Assembly: GCA_946699065.1 (NCBI GenBank)
Contig: CAMPDV010000082.1
Location: 682,001-746,000 of the forward strand
Length of the DNA: 64,000 bases
Direction of reading: 5' to 3'
Origin: Loxodes magnus
Lineage: Eukaryota > Ciliophora > Karyorelictea > Loxodida > Loxodidae
Made by a program: the position numbers and the translations under genes. The notes beneath the pieces were generated by a model. That model searched no databases and had not been told where the DNA came from. It saw only the letters and a program-made list of their open reading frames with translations. Below, piece after piece: positions 36,327-46,789 of the stretch (positions are counted from its first letter, which is position 1; each line of letters begins with the position of its first letter).

Positions 36327-37538
36327 ATGCTTGCATAGAATGATATTTGGAATGAAATTAGATATAGTTCCTAAGTGTATTTTTCAAGAATTTACAAGGA
36401 TAAAATCTATCTAGTATAATACATCTACTAGTTTAAGCTTTATCCAAATATAAAATCTAAATTAATCCCATTTAATTGGAACCTTAATATTCCTTCTTTA
36501 AGGAAGAATTAGTTTATGTACCACAAATCACATTTCAAAGCTTAAAAAAAGAAAAATCTGAATTTCCTTATTAAGAAGAGATAGTTATCGTTTAATATTC
36601 CTTTAGTTTATAATATTAGATTTTATAAGCTAAACACGATTGCTACCTTAGAGCAGGTTTAACTATAGCCAAAAATATGAACCCTTTTTTTGGATTTTGG
36701 TAATTATTTCAGATTAAAAAATCTTATTAGAAGCTATATTTAACAATATTCCATCCCTTCTACTACTTAACTAGTTAATTATTAGACTTCTAAAAAGCAT
36801 AATTTACTAGATAAAGAAATATTATAGAAGTGGTTAAGTAAATATGGCATAAAGAATGAAGTTTAATATATAACAACTTTAAGATACCAGGAAGCTCAAA
36901 ACGCTTTTTTTAGCAAATAGCTAATTAAAAAAGTTCTAATCTCTCTATTAATGAGATAAGATAAGATTGAATTAATAACAAATAGCTCCAAAGTACTTTT
37001 AAACAAGAAGATGCTTAAGTTTATAGAATTAAAGCTAAATATATAAATAAAATAGACTTCTAAAAAATAAAGTCAAAATGCTTTAAAATATTTAATAGTA
37101 TAATCAACTTAGTGTAGCATTTCAAATAAAGGCTCTTAGAAATACTACTTATAGATTATAATTATGTAGATGCTAGTTAACTTAGAAAAAATTTTGTCTT
37201 AAACTTCTAGGTTAAATGTTAAAAGAAATACTACTAAGCAAAAGAAGAAATTCTGGAATTATTAAATAAAAAGTTTCAAAAACGGATATAAATCAAAAAT
37301 TAAATTGATTCCATAAGGAAAAAGTAAGGATTTAGCTAATCAACTCTATAATATGCAGATTTAAAAATTATCAAATTTAAAAGCAAAAATAAATAAACTT
37401 CAGGTTACTCAGAATAGAAAAATACTACACTAAAACCTAAAAAGACATTATAAATATTTAAGAGCATTTATGAATGTAAATACATATGAGATAAAAAGCT
37501 AGAAAAGGGAAAAATAATTAAGAAGCCTTATTGATTGA
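36327..37538 (+). CDS. AT-rich open frame, hypothetical protein
   Basis: A frame of 403 codons (ATG 36327, TGA 37536-37538) with one internal UGA. Composition is plausible for a basic helical protein (SRIYKDKIYLVQYIY, LFLDFGNYFRLKNLI, EAQNAFFSKQLIKKV). A second plus-strand frame across the same stretch also reads well (for example KEEILELLNKKFQKRIQIK, IIKKPYWLNQF) and continues to a TGA near 37723, but it contains more UGA. I cannot decide between one gene with hidden small introns, the other frame, or AT-rich non-coding DNA. No homology was recognised. Confidence 0.35.
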
Positions 37539-38591
37539 ATCAGTTTATGAATTACTTCTATCTTAAAAAGAGAGAAATATTTGAGTAGCAAGAACGACAG
37601 AGAGTAGATATGAAAAAATTATTAAAAAATCCTTTTTATAATAGTAAGAAAAAATTAATAATTACAAGATATACTAAACTTATAAATTTGCTTATATAAA
37701 TTGAGATATAGAAAGATATTCTAGATTAATGATAAATAATGCTTTTATCAAATTTAAAGCATCTTTAGCTAAGAATTAACAAATAGTAAAGTAAAACGAT
37801 TCTTGTACGAGAGACATATGATTATTAGTTCCATAATTTGCTAAAATGAATAGATAAATACCAAAGCATCTAATTGAGGCTCTATTCAAATTTGGCTAAA
37901 AAATTGTAAGCATTTGATAATTCTGGATCTTAAAATAACAATTCTAATCTATAATTTAAAAGTACATCAAACTCTTTGAAACTAATAAATTTTCAAATCT
38001 ATTATTGTAAGTTATTTCATACAGACAAATTGAAGTATCTAAAGGGAATTATAAGCTTAATTGCTATTCATATCGAGTTTTTATCATTCTATAAGGGTTG
38101 GTGGAGATGGTGAGATTAAATAGTTTATCTAGTTTATTTTAATGAAAAGCGTTGCCTATATAGCTTATGTAATGAAAGCATAGCCTTAGTTTATTTTTTA
38201 AAGATATAACTTCGTTTATTATAAAAATTAATAAAGTTTTTAGCTTAAAATCCGAATTTAAGCGAGAAATCATATTCATATACAATACCTAGCTAATTTT
38301 TTATCCCTAGGTATAATTTAAGAAACAACAAAAAAAGGAAATTAGATTTACAGGACTGTTTGCAATTAACGAGTGATAAATAAAGCAATATCTAATCAAA
38401 AATCTTCATCATTAATATTAGCATTCTTCCTTAAAAATATGCTTAAGTATTACTAAAGACATGATAGACTGAATTTATAATTAAGTTAACTAAATACTTA
38501 TTTAGAAAGATCAAATACTTTATTATTATAGTTAGCAAATATCGAGTCGTTTTTCTAAGATAGTTTAAATTAACTTAAGTAAATTAGTAGG
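37539..38591. other. AT-rich stretch, possible continuation of the preceding gene
   Basis: Up to about 37723 one frame still looks coding (MNYFYLKKREIFEQQERQ, DMKKLLKNPF). Beyond that nothing is recognisable. TGA is sparse here, so open frames carry little weight. Confidence 0.3.
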
Positions 38592-38924
38592 ATGTAGAGT
38601 CAAGAAAAAGTAAGATTTGCTGATAATGTTCAGATTATTTAAAAACATGCAGATAATCTGAAAGCTTTATCTTTATTTATGGTAGGAGTTGAGCTATAAA
38701 CTTGCAATATAATGCATGCTAGATTTTTTTGCTTGTATTATTAATTTAAGTTTAGGTGAAGTAGGTATATGCTTGAAATAAGTAGAATACTTTAAGATTA
38801 TACTACTGTCTCATAAACATTAAAAAAGCTAATAAGAATTTTTTAACTTATGCACCTTCAGTTACATGTCCAAAAAGAACTTTTATATAACCCTTTAATA
38901 TATATCTTATGGCCTTCATTTTGA
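38592..38924 (+). CDS. Short hypothetical protein, end uncertain
   Basis: A frame of 110 codons from ATG 38592 to TGA 38922-38924, beginning MQSQEKVRFADNVQIIQKHAD and continuing EISRILQDYTTVSQTLKKLIRIF. After the TGA the same frame keeps reading like protein to about 39050 (QEDQILQNIFDEASIMINENGEY). That TGA may therefore be Trp, with the real end lying in an unresolved small intron or just before the next gene at 39073. No family recognised. Confidence 0.4.
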
Positions 38925-39072
38925 AGTAGATAACAAGCAAGGATTGATAACGGACAAGAGGATTAAATTCTTTAAAACATTTTTGATGAAGCATCCATAA
39001 TGATAAATGAAAACGGAGAATATATAAAGAGATATATGAAATAAATAGCAAACATTTAAATATTAATTATAA

Positions 39073-39417
39073 ATGAAACTGAAAACTAGCTTGCTAATGC
39101 TTTTAGTCTTCCTATTTGTCTTCCTACAATTATCACATGCAACCTTAGTCTACAAGCAAAAGAGAGATGATTGCTCTAAGTGAAGCTGCTAAAATATGAA
39201 AAAAAATAATAAGCTGGCGAGAGATATGTGTTTACATGAGTGTATAAATCCTAAATGCTACTATTAAATTTATAAAGATATTATATAGAATCCTAAATTA
39301 CCTAAGCAAGCCAATGAAAAAATTCAAGAGTAAGACAGAACTAAGCGTAAAAATGATTTCATCAATTGCTTGGATTCATACTACTTAGATTCAAGAAGTA
39401 AGCATACTGAAATCTGA
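39073..39417 (+). CDS. Secreted Cys-rich protein, DUF4787-like
   Basis: Intronless, 114 aa, TGA stop 39415-39417. A clear signal peptide (KTSLLMLLVFLFVFLQLSHA) is followed by a short domain with spaced cysteines: DDCSKWSCQN, RDMCLHECINPKCYYQIY, then DRTKRKNDFINCLDSY. The C-x3-C-x4-C-Y pattern and the following DxxRxxxFxxC resemble the small secreted DUF4787 family of plants and animals (from memory, function unknown). UGA is Trp in SKWSC. The ATG is well isolated from the previous ORF. Confidence 0.72.
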
Positions 39418-40098
39418 TAAACTTTATAACAAATTAATTTTTTTATTCAAATCAAAGTAATTTATTGAAAATTTTGAACTAAGATAAGCAAAATTAATAA
39501 AGTATTCAAGTTAATTCTTCAAGCAATATCAAAAAATACTACAGAATTAAATTCAGTTAAATAATTTTGGAGTATAAAAGTCATATATTTTGATTATTGT
39601 TAAGTTTTGTTCTTATGTCACAGTGTTAAGTTTTTAATAAATTACTTGAGTAAAACGCTTTTTTAGATGTTACTAAAAATGAAATTCTCCAAAAATTAAA
39701 TTACTTGCGTTTCATAATTTTCGTAATAGATTGAGCTTCATGATACCAAAATTTACTTTTTTAAGAGTTAGCAGTTGGCTTAATTTAGTCAGCTATTTAT
39801 TTAAGGCTACATTAGCATGTACTATTTTTTAAGTCTCACTAGCATAGTAATCAGAAATTATTATGAAGCTATGCGAAATAAATACAATTTGCTAATGAAA
39901 AATTAAATGTCTGCATTATCATAAAAAGGATGCAAATTAAAGTTTAAAAATACGTTATTAACTGTTTCCAATTGAATTAAATAATCTAGATTTTGATTAA
40001 CCCAAATTAGTTAAAAGAGAAGCAAGCATAAGCAAAACAATAAGATTAATTCTTTTTATTAAACTTGTTTAAATGTTTGAAGTTTAAGATAATAATAA
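39418..40098. other. AT-rich intergenic region
   Basis: No convincing gene. The right end may contain the unidentified 5' part of the weak ORF described next. Confidence 0.35.
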
Positions 40099-40385
40099 GA
40101 TGTCTATACTTTAGAGGATATAGACCTTCCAAACTATTTTACTCTGCTTACTATACTAAATAAGGTCTTTAATTTCATTTATTAAGATGATGATATCAAA
40201 GGCTTAAAAATAAATGTAAGACACTTTAGTTATCAGCTTGAGAGAGTAGAGAGATATAAATTAGTTAAGAGTATGTGCTTTTAGTAAGCTTATTTACTAA
40301 TGAATAAATTATTGCTGGAATTGAGTATAGATATGCATTAAAAAATTGTTCATTTGACACTTCGTCTCGAGTAGATAAAACTTGA
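40099..40385 (+). CDS. Weak candidate gene overlapping the bZIP 3' end
   Basis: From about 40099 the plus strand reads DVYTLEDIDLPNYFTLLTIL and INVRHFSYQLERVERYKLV. If a 14-nt GT-AG intron (40271-40284) is removed it continues ISLFTNEQIIAGIEYRYAL and stops at TGA 40383-40385. The start was not found. The 14-nt intron is shorter than any other in the window, and the end overlaps the 3' end of the convergent bZIP gene by 36 bp. The reading is protein-like but weak; it could be chance. Confidence 0.22.
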
Positions 40386-41014
40386 TAAAAGGAATACTAA
40401 AAGAACAGCCAGAACTCCAATTCTGCTCTAACCAGTTTCATGTACTTCTAATAAACGTCTATAGCTTTGCTAATCTGAATCGTTTGAAACAAACTGGAGT
40501 CCACATATCATGCAAATTATTGTAAGCACCATGAATGTTTGCTATTTATTAAATTGTTTCCCCCTATCTTATTTTTAGTTAGGACTTGTATAATAAGGTA
40601 AAGTTTCACTTGGAGCTAGACCTTAAGAAGTTACAGTTATATTTCCGTGGGTGATAACACCTCTGCAAAATTCCAATTGCTGCTTAAGTAGAGTATTTTC
40701 TGTCTTTAGTTTACTATTTTCAATAAAAAGCTTTGAATTATCTAGATTAATACTAGCTAGCTTTTGCTCTATTTAGGTAATATATTCCTTTTTCTTCATC
40801 CTACTTCTATATGCACTTTCCCTATTTTGCTATCTCCTAAAATCACAATTAAGCTATTAAAATCAACTTACTTTTTAACCTTCTTAGTATCATCTTTTTC
40901 TATCATTATATTATCTGCAGGAGTTTTCTAGAACTAAGCAAAACTTTTCTCTTCAAAGTCTAAATTAAAATCAAATTGATTATCAACTCTAAAGACTTCA
41001 TAATCACTCTCCAT
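40350..41014 (-). CDS. Membrane-anchored bZIP transcription factor (ATF6/CREB3-like plan)
   Basis: Two exons (41014-40872 and 40836-40350) with a 35-nt GT-AG intron at 40837-40871; 209 aa, TGA stop 40350-40352. The N-terminal 45 residues are acidic (activation-like). The basic region KKRQQNRESAYRSRMKKK carries the N-x3-A-x2-S-R bZIP signature, and the intron splits its first codons. A leucine zipper follows (IEQKLASINLDNSKLFIEN, LKTENTLLKQQLEF). Two hydrophobic segments come next (TFMVLTIICMICGLQFV near 150; GVLAVLLVFLLSSFIY near 190). A bZIP with downstream membrane segments suggests a factor released by proteolysis, as in ATF6, CREB3 and plant bZIP28. Topology and cleavage are inferred. Confidence 0.84.
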
Positions 41015-41809
41015 TTTATAAAAATATCAGCTTAAAAAAGAAATAGAAGCCTATTTAATTAAATAAGGTTAAAGCACACAATACTGTCATAATCATTCAA
41101 CTACACTATTAAATGCTCTTATATAATCTAGTTCTTTACTCCTTTATCTAAATTATTTTAAGCTTACTTATATAATCAAATCTATCTTATTATGTTCTTA
41201 GTCACTTTTATGTCTGCTTTTATTTTAGCTGCTTAGTATTGAAACTTAAGAACTTCAAAGTTATTTTAAAGAATATGTTGCGTATCAATTTTACCAGTTT
41301 TAGCTTTAAACTGTAATATAATAGCTTAGAGAGAAGTAGAGATATAAGACATTACTATTGCTATTTTAATCCTGTTTATAAATAACTATTCAGTCCTTCA
41401 TTTTCAATAATCGAGTGAAATAAGCAATCATAGATAGCAAAAGAAGCTTAAATAGCAAGTGGTTTATAAATATGCTAAATGAAGGTTAATTTAAGTTGGA
41501 TGTAAAAATAATAATTTTAATAATAAATTAGATTTGAATTAATATCTAGAAGTTAATATGCTTTAACATCTTATTTTAACATAAACTTAAGTTAGTTACA
41601 TTAGGAAATAATGCTTAATATAATTTTATTATGCAAGAAGCAAATCTAATAAGATAAGAATTAAGCAAAGGGAATATCCAATTGCTAAAGATATTTACTA
41701 GAAGAAACACTGAGGGATGAAGCTTTGAATATGATAAATAAGAAGCTTTTAAGGTATAATGATAATGGATTTAGTTATATAAAATCAATATATCTATTAA
41801 ATTGTAAAT
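41015..41809. promoter_or_regulatory. Divergent intergenic region, bZIP / PDE-1
   Basis: 795 bp, AT-rich. The plus strand is pyrimidine-rich near 41090-41160 (toward bZIP) and purine-rich near 41640-41760 (toward PDE-1). No gene was seen. Confidence 0.4.
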
Positions 41810-44635
41810 ATGGATAAGGAAAATGCTAGAGTAGATTTAACATAAGAAGCTAGCTTTTTAACTCAAGGAATAAGTAAGAATTCTAACTTTTAATTGGAGC
41901 TTATTGAAGGGTAGAGAGTAGTTGCAAATCCTAATACTCTTTAGTTTAAGAATGAAGATCTAGAAGCTAAGTATAATAAACAATTATTTGGAAAGAGAAA
42001 AATGGTTAACGAAGAGTTCAAATGGAAGTTTATTAGGTTTTTTAGCCTTATTTACTTAGTGCTAATTTTTATTCTGCTTAATGATATTTTATAAATGATA
42101 AAAGGAAAGTTAGATCTGTTTTATGGCTTTTTATCCATAGGTTGTAACTTTGCTATACAGACGATTTTAATAATTATCTTAATCGCTATCTGGAACTGGT
42201 TTAAAGCAAGGTTGGCTACAGTATATCTATTGTCTTTTATAATGATAATCTTTCAAGGCTATATTATTTTCTTCGATAAAAGCTTCCTGAAGGATATAAC
42301 AGATAGAGACATAAAGGGTAAATTAGATCATTCACTTGTAATTTTTGGTAATGTATATTTGACCTACTAAACACTATTCAGCAACTATTTTGGCATATTT
42401 ATTGTATCTTTTTTCACTTGTGTATTTTACTTTATCGTCTAGATCTTTAAAGACTAGGATATCCAAGAGTCTATTTTTAACATTCTAATTTTAATATTCA
42501 TGTGCATGCTTATTCTGTAGAAATCTTATCAAAAGCAGGTTTATCTTAAAAAAATTTTCGTTTTAAAGAAAAATGAAGGCGAGGAGGAATACAGGGTACT
42601 AAAAGAGCAGGTATCTATGAATCTGGGGAAGTCTAACAAGGATTAATATAGAAGTGAAAATGGATTTTTTATGGGGAAGATTATTTAAATGGCATAGAAT
42701 AAGACTCAAAACAACGAAATGGATAAAATCACCATTATCATCGTTAAAATCATCCTCATCTTAAAAAAGGGAGCTGATTTGATTATGTTTACTGACTTTA
42801 GAAACTAACTATTCGATTCTATTTAAAACTTGGAATATGTTTTAAAGACTTTGTTTTTGAAGGAAAATCTTTTCCAAGTCAATCTGGAAAAATAGATGGC
42901 GAGCGATAAAGAAATTACTGAAGATGACAAATAGTGGTTTTAGTAGTAGTATTAGCTTCCTCAAGTAAGCATGTTGAAAATGCAAAGTGTCTCTGAGAAA
43001 AATAAGTCGGTTGTTAGGAGATCTTCTTTAATGCAGTTTTCAGCTAAAATAGAAATACCATAGGTATTGTTTGAAACATCGGAAATAAAAACCTTTCTGA
43101 AGAAAATTGGATTTGAATGGAACTTTGACGTTTTCTTCCTAGATTCCATATCCAATAAAACCTGTTTATCAACAGCAGGTTCCTATATTTTTGAAAATCT
43201 AATATAGATAAAAGAGACATTTGGAATGGACTTAAGCATATTCTAAAGCTATTTAAAAAAGATAGAGCTGCTGTATAAAGAAAATCCATACCACAATAGA
43301 TGTCACGGTATTGATGTCACCAATTCCTTTCTATATTTCATATTAAATTCCCATCTCAAAGAAAAATTAGACAATATTGATAATTTAGGTGGAACAATAG
43401 CATGTCTAGGTCATGATTTAGCTCATCCAGGTTTAAACAATAGATTCTTGATAAACGATAGAAGTGAAATAGCTATTACTTATAATGACATTTCAGTACT
43501 TGAAAATATGCATAGCTCACTAACTTTCAAAGCAATGCAATAATCAGAAAGTACCAATATTTTGAAAAGCCTGAATCCTTAAGACTACATTTACATAAGG
43601 AAGTTGATAATACAATTAATACTAGAAACTGACATGTCTAAGCACTTCGATTCAGTTGCTAAATTCAAAACTAAGGCTATTGACTTAATTGATGAATTTT
43701 AAATTGATGATATCGAAAATAAACTGCTAGTTTTATCCACTGCAGTTAAGTGTGCCGATATAGGGCATGCTTCTAAAGAATGAAACCTGCATTATAAATG
43801 AAGTTTGAAGGTTTGTGAAGAGTTTTTCAATTAAGGTGATTAAGAGAGATTAAAAGGAATGAGCATTTCAATGTACTGCGATAGAGAAACTACCAAAATA
43901 TCATAGAGCTAAGCTGGATTTCTCAAATATGTTTGCATTCCCTTCTTCGAAGTTTGGTGTACTTACCTTAAAGAGGAAGATGTAAAAGAAGTTATTGTTT
44001 CTTAAGTACATTTGAATTTAGCTGAATGAAAATCAAGGTCTAAATAAAGAATTCGAACAGAAGGCTAGCCATCCTAAGGAAAAGCGAACTCGCAACTAAT
44101 TAAAAAGAACCAATAAATTAATTTGGTAGCTTCCAGAACTGAAATGAAATCTAAAGCTAGAACTAATCATTTGAATTAAGCTTTCGAAACTAAAGTTAAA
44201 TAAGATTAACCGTTAACAACAGAAATTGACAATATACAGGATTAAGACTTAGAATAGAAATAGGAAGAAATAGAAAATTAATCCCAGAGTTGTTTCGAAA
44301 CTACATAATATAGTTAAAATAATTAAGATGAAACTAAGAACTAGATATTTTAGAATCAGTAAAATCAAAGCAATCTTAAACCTTTCAATACTAAAACTAC
44401 TAAAAATTTCGATGCTAAGAATACATAAGTCACCATATAAACTTAAAACTAAGGATCAATAGTTCAGAATATAGCAGAAGTTGAGGACTTGATTCAATAA
44501 GAGTGATAGAATCTAAATGACTAGTAAGATAGAAAAAGCTAGGAAGTAAATGAGATAGAGATTAAGGCTAAAAGTAACTCCATTGTGATTGATAACTCAC
44601 AAGTAGATAATCAAGTAAAAGCAGACAAATAATGA
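41810..44635 (+). CDS. Membrane cyclic-nucleotide phosphodiesterase, class I (PDE-1)
   Basis: Intronless, 941 aa, TGA stop 44633-44635. Hydrolyses cAMP and/or cGMP. The N-terminal third holds about six hydrophobic segments (for example FFSLIYLVLIFILLNDIL, AIQTILIIILIAIWNWF, YLLSFIMIIFQGYIIFF). The catalytic HD domain starts near 480: YHNRCHGIDVTNS (H495), ACLGHDLAHPGLNN, ETDMSKHF and CADIGHASKEWNLH, which supply the metal ligands. The C-terminal 200 residues are Gln/Asn/Glu-rich. UGA encodes the conserved Trp in KEWNLHYKW (43781-43783 and 43799-43801), while TGG is used at FEWNFDVF. The paralog PDE-2 lies 2.2 kb downstream. Membrane PDEs of this kind are known from ciliates and Plasmodium. 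Confidence 0.95.
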
Positions 44636-46789
44636 GCAATGCTTTTTATCAATATGTTAATCATTTTTCTATCTAGCTTAAATAAAATCCTACTACACTC
44701 TTTATAAATTTCTTCCTTCAAATATGTATAATAGATCAATCTAAAATTGCCAATAGATTAAAGTTAGAAATTCATTTATATCTAAAACCAATAATGAAAG
44801 CTAATTATAGAACTATTATTATAATTAACTTTAAATACTAATACATAAATTTAGTTAAGCAAAAGGAATAAAATAACAGTAGATATCATTATAATTAAAA
44901 TGAAAGTCAGGTAAACTTAGAATGCTTTAAAAATCCAAAATAATTTCCTTCTATATTTCAACAGAATGAACCACCAAATCTCAAAATAATTATTTATAAT
45001 ATAGATTAGTTTAAGAAATGAGGGAATATTAGCACATTATTATTAATTATTTTATGCTTTTTATAAAGTCTAGAATTAATATAAACTTTAAAAAATTGTA
45101 AACTAAAAGTAGATTAATTCTATATATGTCAGCTTCTATTTATTATACAAATTAAACCTATATCATTTAATATATCTTCATTTTATCCTTTTAAATATTA
45201 CTTACGATGTTATTATACTTTAATGCCCTGCTTAGCTATATAAATTCATCATTTTATTTCTTAAAGTCAGATAAATTACTAACTGTATGTACTATTTCCT
45301 TAGTATTTAAGCATTACAAGTATCATAATGTTATTAATAGATAAATTTTATGGTTAGATCATAACCTCAATTCCAATTCCTTTAGTTTCAAATATTCATG
45401 TGAAGTTTTCCCTTCATCCAGGTATATCTATTTTCAATAAGCTTTTATTAAAAATCACATAAATGTTTATCCTTGCTAAATTACCTTAGATTACTCATAC
45501 TTTTGCAAAAGGAGTATTATAAATGATAATACATAGAATAAATGTAAAGCTAAAAGTTTAAATGTTTAACATTATGCTAATAACTTAGTCTAATCTAGCT
45601 ATAGTAATTATATCATTAAAGAATTTAAATATCTTACAAATATCCCTATTTTATAATCCAACTTGGTTAATATTATTATAAAGAAACTTTACTCTTACTA
45701 ACTTAAAACAGAGTAAATGAATTATCTATAATACCTCATACTATTTATAATTTAAGTAAACTTGTTAATTTCAAAGCTTAACTTTTTAATAAAGTAAGCG
45801 TAGGTAAGCTGACTAATAGCCTTAAAAAATACAACTATTTAGCAGGAAATAGTATAAATAGAATTAAGAATGCACAAGAAAGTTACTTAAAGAGACAATA
45901 ACATTTTATCTAGCAATCAGGACGATAATTTAAATTACATTTTATTGCAACTAAAAGAAATTAAGAACATTATGCTATTACCTAAACTCTAACTTCTATG
46001 CTTTTGCTTAATTATATACATCCATAGTTCTATTTCTTTAACCTACTCTAATTTGTCAATGAAATTTGATCTATTGATCTGTGTTTGGATTACTTATTAT
46101 GAGTATAATTAGATTACTTAAAGCATCTTTAAGTTTGTAATAATGCTGAACTACTTAATTAGCAAGAAGCTAAATAATTTTTTAAAGACTCAGTCTTTAT
46201 AATTAAGCATTAATAATATTGATATTAGTATTTAAGAATCTACTGTTTGGTAATAACACTAATCTCAAGATTAATTAGGCATCAGATTAACTTGGGTAGA
46301 TTATGTGTTAGGTGACTGTAAAAGCAAGGCTAACTTCCAAGCAGAATACCAATTTATATTTTCCTTTTAAGTAACATTTAAGCTTTCTAACATGGCTCTT
46401 CAAACCACTTTCAATTAAAAAGACACTTCACTTCCTTAACTAGCATCACATTTAACTCCTATAAACCAATATGATACTTTTGTCCAGAATAATTACCAAT
46501 ATAACAAACATTACTAATTTAGAGTAACATTAGCATTTTTAAATCATAGCATATAGGGTAATAATAGAGAGTGATGCTAATAAAGGCTTGAAATAAAAAC
46601 TAACATATGATATAAATGACGTTCATTTAATACTTAACCTACTTATTTGTCACTTTTTAAATTCGCTTCCTTTTTTTAGTTGATTGATAAAAAGCCTTTA
46701 TTTAAAAGTTTGGGTATAGCGAAAATCTCAGCATTACATTAATTTTAGTTATCAAACTAGTTTACTAACATCTTTTTTATTATTTAAAA
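44636..46789. other. Long AT-rich intergenic region between the PDE genes
   Basis: 2.15 kb with no recognisable coding sequence, RNA gene or repeat. Confidence 0.45.
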
